Origin: Fimenecus sp900545625
GTDB taxonomy: Bacteria > Bacillota > Clostridia > Oscillospirales > Acutalibacteraceae
Assembly (NCBI GenBank): GCA_963931525.1
Contig: OZ007023.1
Location: 620,001-684,000 of the forward strand
DNA: 64,000 nt
Direction of reading: 5' to 3'
Position numbers and translations under genes: made by a program. Numbering within the stretch: position 1 is the stretch's first letter; each line of letters starts with the position of its first letter. Under the pieces are notes generated by a model, which saw nothing but the letters and a program-made list of their open reading frames with translations, ran no database searches and was not told where the DNA came from. Of the stretch, positions 48,065 to 55,793 are shown piece after piece.

Positions 48065-48724
48065 TCAGTTTTGCTTCTTTAAGGCGGATTTCACGAATTT
48101 CAGGCACTGCTCTACCACAAAATCGTCCCGCTCGGTGATGTCACTGCCCGCGTAGATGCGGAAACGCTCGATGTAATAGTCGCAGGCATAGGAAAATTGC
48201 AGCGACATAAAGATGTTGTCCAAAAGCCAGGCGGCAAAAGGCGCGTCGATGTCCTCCCGGATGTCGCCCGCCTTTTTGCCCTCCTCGATCGCCACGCGGT
48301 AGATGCGCGCAGTGAGCGATTCCATTTCATAGGCGAACTGCGACGCGAAACGCGGGTTGATCTCAGCGGTCATACCGTTATACAGGCGCAGCAGCACGGC
48401 GCTTTCTTTCGAGGTGCGCTGGATCTCGCGGATGATGCGCTCGACTTTGACGAGAATATCCTCTTGGCTTACCGCCAGACGGTCCAAAAGCTCGGTCATG
48501 CTGCGGATGCTGTGCTGTACGACGGTCAGGAACAGATCCTGCTTGCTTTCAAAGTATTTGTAAAGCGAGCCGACGCTGACCTGCGCTTTTTTGGCAATAA
48601 CGGTCATGTTGGCGTTTTCAAAGCCGTGCAGGGAAAACTCCACCGTCGCCGCGTCCAAAATGCGCTGCCGCTTTTCGGGGGCGATGTTGTCAAAGGTCGG
48701 TTTGTGGTGCTTTTGCAGATCCAT
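48065..48724 (-). CDS. TetR-family transcription regulator
   Basis: A 219-residue regulator. The N-terminal HTH includes RILDAATVEFSLHGFENANMTVIA and KKAQVSVGSLYKYFESKQDLF, a near-perfect TetR signature. The C-terminal ligand/dimer domain is helical and has no named match. It is the first gene of the leftward unit. Two TAGTTA-N5-TAACTA palindromes lie upstream and are the probable binding sites, so it would control itself, the kinase and the rightward aminotransferase unit. AAAGGAG precedes the start. Confidence 0.93.
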   Translation of the reverse strand: MDLQKHHKPTFDNIAPEKRQRILDAATVEFSLHGFENANMTVIAKKAQVSVGSLYKYFESKQDLFLTVVQHSIRSMTELLDRLAVSQEDILVKVERIIREIQRTSKESAVLLRLYNGMTAEINPRFASQFAYEMESLTARIYRVAIEEGKKAGDIREDIDAPFAAWLLDNIFMSLQFSYACDYYIERFRIYAGSDITERDDFVVEQCLKFVKSALKKQN

Positions 48725-48772
48725 TTCTCGCGTGCTCCTTTAGCCGGATAACGGCATAAAGCATTATAGTAT

Positions 48773-48801
48773 ATTCTACCATAAACCCTCTGTGTGTTCA
48801 A
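48773..48801 (-). promoter_or_regulatory. Promoter of the tetR-kinase unit
   Basis: On the minus strand, TTGAAC (48796-48801), 17-base spacer and TAGAAT (48773-48778). Confidence 0.65.
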
Positions 48802-48855
48802 GAAAAATTTTAAACGGGGGACACTGCCGAAAGCAAGACGCAAGGAAAGACAAAA

Positions 48856-48872
48856 TAGTTAAAAACTAACTA
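48856..48872. promoter_or_regulatory. Palindromic operator 1 (TetR candidate)
   Basis: TAGTTA-AAAAC-TAACTA, a perfect 6-base inverted repeat. It matches operator 2, 63 bases away. Confidence 0.75.
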
Positions 48873-48918
48873 CAACAGGCGGGGGATAACCTCAAACACC
48901 GCTCGCCTCGTCCCGATG

Positions 48919-48935
48919 TAGTTAAAAAATAACTA
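48919..48935. promoter_or_regulatory. Palindromic operator 2 (TetR candidate)
   Basis: TAGTTA-AAAAA-TAACTA, the same half-sites as operator 1. Centre spacing of 63 bp is six helical turns, so both sites face the same side of the DNA. The intergenic region 48725-49097 otherwise holds the two divergent promoters. Confidence 0.75.
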
Positions 48936-48994
48936 TAGCGGTCTCGAAAAAATTAAAATTTTTGATTTGTTCACATTTTTAACCAAAAAAGGCG

Positions 48995-49022
48995 TTGACA
49001 TTATGATGTTTTGTGGTATAAT
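48995..49022 (+). promoter_or_regulatory. Promoter of the aminotransferase-aldolase unit
   Basis: TTGACA (48995-49000), 16-base spacer and perfect TATAAT (49017-49022), 60 bases downstream of operator 2. Confidence 0.75.
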
Positions 49023-49097
49023 GCAAGTGAATAAAGATTCACCCACTTTCACTTTGCGCGGTGGGTCTCGATCAAATACATAAAACGGAGGAAGAGT

Positions 49098-50582
49098 ATG
49101 GACACCAGATTCGCCATCAGTGAGTACCATGACGCCGCGGCAGTCAACCGCGAGCTGGACGAGCTGATCAAAAAGCCGATCTATACGATCAAGCCGGACG
49201 TCCTCAAGCAGTATGAGGAAGAGTACTACGAGAAGAAGTGCGCCAAGTCGAAAGAGATGATCACCAAAGCGCGTGAGATCATCCCCGGCGGCGTGCAGCA
49301 CAACCTTGCGTTCAACTATCCCTTCCCGCTGGTTTTCACCAAGGCGGAGGGTGCGTACCTCTACGACGTGGACGGCAACAAGTATTTTGACTTCCTGCAG
49401 GCGGGCGGCCCCACTGTGCTCGGCTCGAACCCGAAGGTGGTCCGTGAGCAGGTCATCGACCTTCTGAACACCTGCGGCCCCTCTACCGGCCTTTTCCATG
49501 AGTTTGAATACAAGCTTGCCAAGAAGATCTCCGACAGCGTTGAAACCGTCGAGATGTTCCGTATGCTCGGCTCGGGCACCGAGGCGTGCATGGCGGCTGT
49601 GCGTATCGCGCGCCTTGCCACCAAGAACAAGTACATCATCAAAATGGGCGGTGCGTATCACGGCTGGTCCGACCAGCTTGCCTACGGCATCCGCGTTTCC
49701 GGTACAAAATGGACGCAGGCGCACGGCGTTAAGCTCAACTGCTTCAAATACACGCAGGAGTTCCCGCCGAATGACCTCGATGCTTTGGAGCGTCTGCTTC
49801 GCATGAACCGCATGCGCGGCGGCACGGCGGCTGTATTCATTGAGCCCGTCGGCCCCGAGAGCGGCACCACGCCCCTCAACAAGGACTTTAACAAAGGCGT
49901 CGAGCGCCTTTGCCGCAAATACGGTGCGCTGCTCGTCTTCGACGAGGTCGTTACGGGCTTCCGTATCGGCATGGCAGGTGCGCAGGGCTACTACGGCGTT
50001 TCGCCTGACCTTACGATCTTCGGCAAGGTCATCGCGGGCGGTTATCCGGGCGCAGGCGGCGTCGGCGGCAAGAAGGAATACATGAAATATCTCGGCGCAG
50101 GCCTTGACTCCAGCGGCAAGAAGATCCACAAGGCGCTCGTTGGCGGCACGATGTCCGCGAACCCGCTGTCCTGCTGCGCCGGTTACTACACGCTTGAAGA
50201 GATCGACAAGCAGAACGCCTGCCAGAAAGCGGGCAAGATGGGCGACCGTCTTACCGAAGGCCTCAAAGCGCTCGTGCAAAAGCACAACCTGCCGTTCGTG
50301 GTCTGGAACGAAGGCTCGATCTGCCACCTCGAAACGGTTGGTACGATGCACTTCTCCATCAACTGGAAAAAGCCGTGGCAGATCCCGGGCATCCTTTCCG
50401 CCACCTCCGAGCGGCAGAAGGAAATGGAGCACATGGGCTGCGCTTACATGGCAGAAGGCCTCGTAACGCTTGCGGGCAGCCGGTTGTATACATCTGCGGC
50501 CTACACGCCGAAGATGATCGACCAGGCGCTCGAGTGCTTCGACAAGGTGTTTGCGAACGTTGGCATCAAGACCGAAGGCTAA
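49098..50582 (+). CDS. Class III aminotransferase (glutamate-1-semialdehyde aminomutase-like)
   Basis: A 494-residue PLP enzyme of fold type I. The catalytic Lys is in LTIFGKVIAGG, the PLP Asp in LLVFDEVVTGFR, and the phosphate/ring motifs are GSGTEACMAAVRIAR and GAYHGWSDQ. An N-terminal extension of about 50 residues (with KPIYTIKPDVLKQYEEEYY) precedes the typical IIPGGV start. No hem genes are nearby, so a true HemL role is unlikely. It is under the TetR-controlled promoter with GGAGGAAG before ATG 49098. Followed by a class II aldolase, which suggests one catabolic route. The substrate is unknown. Confidence 0.88.
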   Translation: MDTRFAISEYHDAAAVNRELDELIKKPIYTIKPDVLKQYEEEYYEKKCAKSKEMITKAREIIPGGVQHNLAFNYPFPLVFTKAEGAYLYDVDGNKYFDFLQAGGPTVLGSNPKVVREQVIDLLNTCGPSTGLFHEFEYKLAKKISDSVETVEMFRMLGSGTEACMAAVRIARLATKNKYIIKMGGAYHGWSDQLAYGIRVSGTKWTQAHGVKLNCFKYTQEFPPNDLDALERLLRMNRMRGGTAAVFIEPVGPESGTTPLNKDFNKGVERLCRKYGALLVFDEVVTGFRIGMAGAQGYYGVSPDLTIFGKVIAGGYPGAGGVGGKKEYMKYLGAGLDSSGKKIHKALVGGTMSANPLSCCAGYYTLEEIDKQNACQKAGKMGDRLTEGLKALVQKHNLPFVVWNEGSICHLETVGTMHFSINWKKPWQIPGILSATSERQKEMEHMGCAYMAEGLVTLAGSRLYTSAAYTPKMIDQALECFDKVFANVGIKTEG

Positions 50583-50663
50583 ACAGAATCAAACGGCGGG
50601 GGCGCGCGCAAATATGGCGCCGTCCCCGCGCTTTTTCTTAGAGAAAGGAGCCGCGGGACATTC

Positions 50664-51887
50664 ATGGACATCCAACAAGCCAAAGAGCTCGTTATCCGGG
50701 CGGGCAAAGAAGTGGTCGCCTCGGGGCTTATCGCCCGCACATGGGGCAATATCTCCTGCCGCGTGAGCGATACGCAGTTCGTCATCACCCCCTCGGGCAG
50801 AGCGTATGAGGATCTGACCCCCGACGAGATCGTGCTGGTCAACATTGCCGATCTTTCCTATGACGGCGATGTCAAGCCGTCATCCGAAAAGGGCATCCAT
50901 GCCGAGGCATACAAGCTTCGCCCCGAAGTCAATTTTGTGATCCACACGCACCAGATGCTCGCGTCGGTCATCAGCGCGCTGGGCTTTGACATCAATTCGG
51001 TCGAAGCGACAAGCGCCGAGATCGTCGGCGACAACGTGCCGCTTGCCGCTTACGGCCTGCCCGGCACGGGCAAGCTGCGCAAGGGCGTGGTCGCCGCCAT
51101 GCAGCGCAGCGACTCCAAGGCGGTCATCATGGCGCACCACGGTGCGCTCTGCATGGGCGAGGATTATGCGGATGCGTTCGCCGTCGCTTCCGAGCTTGAG
51201 AAGATCTGCGAAAGCAGCCTGCGCCGTAAATACAGTGAGGTAACCGGCACCATCGCCGCAGGCCTTGACGCTGTATATGATTACATCGGCGAAAAGTTCG
51301 CCGATGCCAAACGCAGTGAGGCGACGCGCTTCCCCGCCTGCAACAGTGCGCGTGACGGCAGTGTGTTCCATCTCTCCGCCGTCAACGGCGAGGGTGAAGT
51401 CGCGACCATCGACATCAAGAGCGGCGATCTGGTCGCCGGCGACGATTATCCCGCCGCTGCGGAGCTGCACCGCGCGATCTACAAAAAGCGTGCGGATGTC
51501 AACTACATCGTGCACAACCAGAGCCCGGCAGTCATGGCGGTCTCCCGCACGAACAAGGTGATGAAGCCCTTGCTCGACGACTTCGCACAGCTCGTAGGCG
51601 TGACTGTGAAAAATGCAGTCTATGACCCGAACAACACGCTGAAAACGGCGAAAAAGACCGTCCGAGCGCTCAAGGGGCGCAACGGTGTGCTGCTTGCCAA
51701 CAACGGTGCGCTGTGCGTCGCGGGCAGTGAATATGACGCCACCGCCGTGGAAATGGTCATGGAAAAGGGCTGCCGCACCGAAGCGGGCAAAAAGCTCTTC
51801 GGCACGGGCAAAGCGATCAACCCGATCGAGACCCGCCTGATGCGCTTTATCTACCTCAAGAAGTATTCCAAGCAGGCGAAGAAATAA
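50664..51887 (+). CDS. Double-domain class II aldolase/adducin protein
   Basis: A 407-residue protein made of two tandem class II aldolase (FucA/AraD) domains. Domain 1 (about 1-205) has the full metal set: catalytic Glu in PSSEKGIHAEAY, HTH in VIHTHQML and His in AHHGALCMG. Domain 2 (about 215-390) keeps the fold but has VHNQSP in place of HxH and ANNGAL in place of HHGAL, so two ligands are lost. Such tandem domains are not the usual single-domain 215-residue form. ATG 50664 has AAAGGAG upstream and follows the aminotransferase by 81 bases. The product may be DHAP plus an aldehyde, by analogy only. Confidence 0.88.
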   Translation: MDIQQAKELVIRAGKEVVASGLIARTWGNISCRVSDTQFVITPSGRAYEDLTPDEIVLVNIADLSYDGDVKPSSEKGIHAEAYKLRPEVNFVIHTHQMLASVISALGFDINSVEATSAEIVGDNVPLAAYGLPGTGKLRKGVVAAMQRSDSKAVIMAHHGALCMGEDYADAFAVASELEKICESSLRRKYSEVTGTIAAGLDAVYDYIGEKFADAKRSEATRFPACNSARDGSVFHLSAVNGEGEVATIDIKSGDLVAGDDYPAAAELHRAIYKKRADVNYIVHNQSPAVMAVSRTNKVMKPLLDDFAQLVGVTVKNAVYDPNNTLKTAKKTVRALKGRNGVLLANNGALCVAGSEYDATAVEMVMEKGCRTEAGKKLFGTGKAINPIETRLMRFIYLKKYSKQAKK

Positions 51888-51901
51888 GCGCAAACCGCAA
51901 T

Positions 51902-51953
51902 AAAAAAAGTCCCCCGCGTGCCGAGATAATGATCGGCGCGCGGGGATTCTTTT
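51902..51953 (+). terminator. Terminator after the aldolase gene
   Basis: Stem CCCCCGCGTGCCGA / TCGGCGCGCGGGG (two G-T pairs) with 8-base loop, followed by ATTCTTTTG. Confidence 0.8.
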
Positions 51954-51959
51954 GCAAAA

Positions 51960-52128
51960 AATCCGCCCCGACCTGTAGGACGGGGCGATTCACCTACCGG
52001 GGGAAATGTCCGCGTAAGCGGACAAAAGGGTTCAGGATTCGGAGAATCTGCACCCGCCGTAAGCAGCGTTTAGGTCTCAGAAGTAGAAATCAGAGGGCAG
52101 TGCGCAGTAACAGGCGTGAAAATGGGCG
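51960..52128. repeat. Repeat-rich gap between aldolase and glgP
   Basis: No gene. It has a CCGCCCCGACCTGTAGGACGGGGCG hairpin, a GTCCGC/GCGGAC hairpin at 52007-52024, an AATCTGCACCCGCCGTA segment like the 13.5 kb repeats and a short imperfect heptad run (TCTCAGA, AGTAGA, AATCAGA; 52075-52094). Confidence 0.6.
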
Positions 52129-52129
52129 T

Positions 52130-52166
52130 AAAACCAACCCCCGGCGGGAGTTTTCCGCCGGGGGTA
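52130..52166 (-). terminator. Terminator of glgP
   Basis: A 10-bp perfect stem CCCCCGGCGG / CCGCCGGGGG (52138-52147 with 52155-52164) followed on the minus strand by TTGGTTTT. Confidence 0.85.
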
Positions 52167-52225
52167 CTGCGTTGTATGCCGTTCATTTTCCGCTCATATA
52201 CAGCGGTTCAATTTTTGCACAGAGC

Positions 52226-54748
52226 TTATTTCTTCCCTTTGCCGGGTTTCTTTGCCGCTGTTTTTTCGGCTTTCGCGCTTTTTTGCGCCGTTTTCCCTGC
52301 GGGCTTCGACGCGGTACGTGCTCTTTCCGCGTCCTCGTCCGCCGCGAAAGCGGATTTCGTGTGCCAGATGTTCTGCGCGTATTCGTTGATGGCGCGGTCT
52401 GCCGCGAAACGGCCCGCGCCCGAAATATTCATCAGCGACATGCGGTTCCAAGCAAGCGTATCGCCGTAAGCCGCCACCGCGCGGTGCTGGGTGCTGCGGT
52501 AGTCGGCAAAGTCCGCAAGCACCATGTACGGGTCGTTGGTCAAAAGTCCGCTGATCTCGGGGAAGGTCTTGCCCGCAATGGCGTTACGGGCGACGAAGTC
52601 GAGCACGTTGTGCAGCTCGGTATTGTTGTTGTAATAGTTTTGCGGGTTGTAGCCGCGGCGCTTGAGCTCTTCGACCTCCGGCGTGCGCATGCCGAAAATA
52701 AAGATGTTGTCCGCACCGACCGCGTCGTGGATCTCGATGTTCGCACCATCCATGGTGCCTAAGGTGACGGCGCCGTTGAGCATCAGCTTCATGTTGCCCG
52801 TGCCGCTCGCCTCTGTGCCCGCAAGCGAGATCTGCTCGGAAATGTCCGCCGCCGGCATCAGGTTCTCCGCCATGGTGACGTTGTAATCCTCACAGTAGAC
52901 GACCTTTAAGCGCCCGCGCATGTCGGGGTCGTTGTTGATCATATCGCCGAGCGCGCAGATGAAGCTGATGATCTTTTTCGCCATAAAGTAGCCCGATGCC
53001 GCCTTCGCGCCGAAGATATAGGTGTGCGGGGTGAAATCCGCGTTCGGGTTCGCCTTGATGGCGAGGTACTGCGCCAAAATGTTCAGCGCGTTCAAATGCT
53101 GGCGCTTGTACTCGTGCAGACGCTTGACCTGCACGTCAAAGATCGAATCGGGGTCAAGCTGTATGCCGGTCTGCTTTTGCACGTGCTCGGCAAAGCGCAC
53201 CTTGTTCGCGCGCTTGATCTTCGCGAGTTCTTGAAGTACGGATTTGTCATCCTTGTAGTCGCGCAGCTTCAAAAGCTCGTCGGCGTGCAGCACATAGCCG
53301 TCGCCGATGAGGTCGTTGAGCAGTTCGGACAGCTTCGGGTTCGCCTGGCACAGCCAGCGGCGGTGCGCGATGCCGTTTGTGACATTTTTGAATTTGTTGG
53401 GCGTGAGGGTATAGAAATCGTGGAATACGGAGTCCTTGAGGATCTCACTGTGCAGCGCCGAAACGCCGTTGACGGAGTGCGAACCCGCGACGCAAAGATT
53501 CGCCATACGCACCACGCCGTTGGAGATGACCGCCATGCGCTCCACACGGTCGGCGTCGTTCGTCGCCTGCCACACAAAGCTGCGGAAGCGGTTGTCGATC
53601 TCCTTTGTGATCTGCCAGATGCGGGGCATCAGCCGGCGGTAGAGGTCCTCGGGCCAGCATTCGAGCGCCTCACGCATGACGGTGTGGTTCGTGTAGGCGA
53701 CGGCATTCGTGACGATCTTCCACGCGTCGTCCCAGCCGTAGCCGCATTCGTCCAGCAGGATGCGCATCAGCTCCGGGATGGCGAGCGTCGGGTGCGTATC
53801 GTTGATATGGATGGCGACCTTGTCCGCGAAGTTGTCCATTGTGCCGTACACGCGCAAATGGCGATGGACGATGTCCTGTACCGAAGCGGAAACGAGGAAG
53901 TACTGCTGCCGAAGCCGCAGGGATTTGCCCTCCGGATGGTTGTCGGCAGGATAGAGCACCTTGGAGATGACCTCCGCCATGGCGTTTTGCTCCATGGCGC
54001 GCATATAGTCGCCCTGGTTGAACAGCGACATGTCCAAAGCGGGCGCCTTTGCCGACCACAGGCGCAGCACGGAAATGCCCTTGCCGTCCTTGCCGGAAAC
54101 ATACATATCATAGGGGACAGCCTGCACGGGGTTGTAATTCACAAGCTCCACGTGATGGAACTTGTCGTCCCACGAGTCGCGTACCTCACCCTCAAAGCGG
54201 ACTTCCAGTGCGCTTTCCTCGTGCGGGACAAGCCAAACGTCGCCGCCGGGCAGCCAGAAGTCGGGCAGCTCCGTCTGCCAGCCGTCCACGAGCTTCTGCT
54301 TGAAAATGCCCGCCTCATACAAAATGGAATAGCCGCGCGCGGGGTAGCCTTGTGTTGCAAGCCCGTCTAAATAGCATGCCGCAAGCCGTCCGAGCCCGCC
54401 GTTGCCGAGGCCCGCGTCCGGCTCACATTCATATAAGTTGTCGAGCTTGACGCCGTAATCCGCCAGCACGCTTTCAAAAACGTGCGTGAGATTGAGGTTA
54501 TACAGGTTGTTTTTGAGGGAGCGTCCCATCAAAAACTCCATGCAAAGGTAGTAGACCTTTTTGGTGCCCGTCTTGGTCGCCTTTTCGGAAAACTCCGCGC
54601 GGCCCTCGCTCATCATATCGCGCAAAATGAGCGCGATCGCCTTGTAATACTGCTCGTCGGTCGCCTCCTCGGGCGACACCCCCATAAAGTGGGAGAGCTT
54701 GGCTTCAAGCAGCTCTTTTGCTTTCTTCTTGGACAGTGCGTAATTCAT
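52226..54748 (-). CDS. glgP: Glycogen/alpha-glucan phosphorylase with basic tail
   Basis: Releases glucose-1-phosphate from glycogen. The 840-residue GT35 enzyme has EPDAGLGNGGLGRLAACYLDG, INDTHPTLAIPELMRIL and the PLP-site region EASGTGNMKLMLNGAVTLGT. The last ~33 residues are made almost only of Lys, Ala, Thr, Ser and Pro, an H1-like tail that the family lacks. The start 54748 has GGAGG upstream; the frame to 54781 includes no ribosome site. It stands alone, 39 kb from the glgBCDA operon, with its own promoter. Confidence 0.96.
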   Translation of the reverse strand: MNYALSKKKAKELLEAKLSHFMGVSPEEATDEQYYKAIALILRDMMSEGRAEFSEKATKTGTKKVYYLCMEFLMGRSLKNNLYNLNLTHVFESVLADYGVKLDNLYECEPDAGLGNGGLGRLAACYLDGLATQGYPARGYSILYEAGIFKQKLVDGWQTELPDFWLPGGDVWLVPHEESALEVRFEGEVRDSWDDKFHHVELVNYNPVQAVPYDMYVSGKDGKGISVLRLWSAKAPALDMSLFNQGDYMRAMEQNAMAEVISKVLYPADNHPEGKSLRLRQQYFLVSASVQDIVHRHLRVYGTMDNFADKVAIHINDTHPTLAIPELMRILLDECGYGWDDAWKIVTNAVAYTNHTVMREALECWPEDLYRRLMPRIWQITKEIDNRFRSFVWQATNDADRVERMAVISNGVVRMANLCVAGSHSVNGVSALHSEILKDSVFHDFYTLTPNKFKNVTNGIAHRRWLCQANPKLSELLNDLIGDGYVLHADELLKLRDYKDDKSVLQELAKIKRANKVRFAEHVQKQTGIQLDPDSIFDVQVKRLHEYKRQHLNALNILAQYLAIKANPNADFTPHTYIFGAKAASGYFMAKKIISFICALGDMINNDPDMRGRLKVVYCEDYNVTMAENLMPAADISEQISLAGTEASGTGNMKLMLNGAVTLGTMDGANIEIHDAVGADNIFIFGMRTPEVEELKRRGYNPQNYYNNNTELHNVLDFVARNAIAGKTFPEISGLLTNDPYMVLADFADYRSTQHRAVAAYGDTLAWNRMSLMNISGAGRFAADRAINEYAQNIWHTKSAFAADEDAERARTASKPAGKTAQKSAKAEKTAAKKPGKGKK

Positions 54749-54803
54749 ACAAATCCTCCAAAATATTTTCGAGAAACCCAAAGGGTGAATATTCTATTTG
54801 TAT

Positions 54804-54831
54804 ATAATATACTAATTTCCGCAAATAGCAA
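54804..54831 (-). promoter_or_regulatory. Promoter of glgP
   Basis: On the minus strand, TTGCTA (54826-54831), 16-base spacer and TATTAT (54804-54809). Confidence 0.55.
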
Positions 54832-55030
54832 CCATAAGCAAAAGATTTCAGCGTTATATACAAAAACATAAAAGGGCGAGGGAGCCGGAAAAATCACCGC
54901 AGGGCGGACAGCACGCGGCGCGCCGCCGATGATGCCGATCATGTTCTCACTTCCGCCAAACAGATTTTTTCTGTTATATCATGTCGCCGAGCGCGCAAGC
55001 GCGAGGCAGGCGTGATACAATGTTCTCCGA

Positions 55031-55061
55031 ATCTCTGAAAAGCTCTGCGTTTCAGAGATCC
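55031..55061. other. Intergenic hairpin upstream of rpsO
   Basis: Stem ATCTCTGAAA / TTTCAGAGAT with 9-base loop. It has no T tail. The 54860-55160 stretch holds no supported gene. Confidence 0.45.
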
Positions 55062-55166
55062 GTGAGGTTATTAAACCATAGTATGGGCAAAATTGCAAAG
55101 GGGAAATCCGTAAAACAGCAAAACAGCGGGCATGTTTTGCTGTATAAACGCATAGCAAGATTCTCC

Positions 55167-55195
55167 TTGACAAGCCGAAAAAGACGGTATATAAT
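55167..55195 (+). promoter_or_regulatory. Promoter of rpsO-pnp
   Basis: Consensus TTGACA (55167-55172), 17-base spacer and perfect TATAAT (55190-55195). The leader to 55313 may hold an S15 autoregulation site, not recognised here. Confidence 0.88.
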
Positions 55196-55313
55196 AGCAA
55201 CGCTGATTCGGTATGCACGGATTTTGGCGCAGACCCGGTACGTAAACGCCGGGTATTCACCTAACCTTCTTCTGTGCTGCGCGACAGGCAAATTCTAAAA
55301 GAGGTGAAACCAA

Positions 55314-55577
55314 ATGACCAAAGAAGAAAAGCAGGCCATCATGGCGGAGTATGCCACCCACGAGGGCGACACCGGCTCGCCCGAGGTACAGGTCGCGGTG
55401 CTCACGAAGCGCATCAACGATCTGACCGAGCACTTGAAGACCCACAAAAAGGACCATCACTCCCGCCGCGGGCTTTTGATGATGGTCGGTCACAGACGCA
55501 ACCTGCTTGCGTATCTGCAAAAGACCGACATCGAGCGCTATCGTTCGCTCATCGCAAGGCTCGGCATCCGCAAATAA
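55314..55577 (+). CDS. rpsO: 30S ribosomal protein S15
   Basis: An 87-residue S15, which binds the 16S central domain early in 30S assembly. The signature HEGDTGSPEVQVAVLT, HKKDHHSRRGLL and the C-terminal ERYRSLIARLGIRK are complete. AAAAGAGGTG precedes ATG 55314. pnp follows, the usual gene order in bacteria. Confidence 0.98.
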   Translation: MTKEEKQAIMAEYATHEGDTGSPEVQVAVLTKRINDLTEHLKTHKKDHHSRRGLLMMVGHRRNLLAYLQKTDIERYRSLIARLGIRK

Positions 55578-55586
55578 AATGCGCGT

Positions 55587-55630
55587 AAGGCAAGCGGTCC
55601 TCTGCGGCTGCTTGCCTTGCTTTGCTTTTG
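55587..55630 (+). terminator. Terminator or attenuator between rpsO and pnp
   Basis: Stem AAGGCAAGC / GCTTGCCTT (55587-55595 with 55610-55618), then GCTTTGCTTTT. The 216-base leader of pnp may be cut or autoregulated by PNPase, as in other bacteria. Confidence 0.55.
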
Positions 55631-55793
55631 CCAAGCTTTGCAAAACCGTTCCCCATCGGAGGCGCGTCGGATGTTTTAGCGGTAAATGGAGCTTTCCGGC
55701 TTTCGGACGGCCGCATTTATTGCTAAAAACCGAACCGAGCCTCCGCGGAAATAGAAAACGCGCCCTTGTGCGCAAAAAGAAAGAGGTAAGGTA

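Noticed and set aside
48933..50432. Minus-strand 499-codon ORF
   Set aside because: It is entirely antisense to the well-supported aminotransferase; its Arg/His-rich composition is typical of shadow frames in GC-rich DNA.
49098..50582. HemL in heme synthesis
   Set aside because: The aminotransferase resembles HemL, but no hem genes are nearby, it has an N-terminal extension and it is under TetR control with kinase and aldolase genes.
54981..55298. Plus-strand ORF upstream of rpsO
   Set aside because: The rpsO promoter lies inside it and it has no ribosome site.
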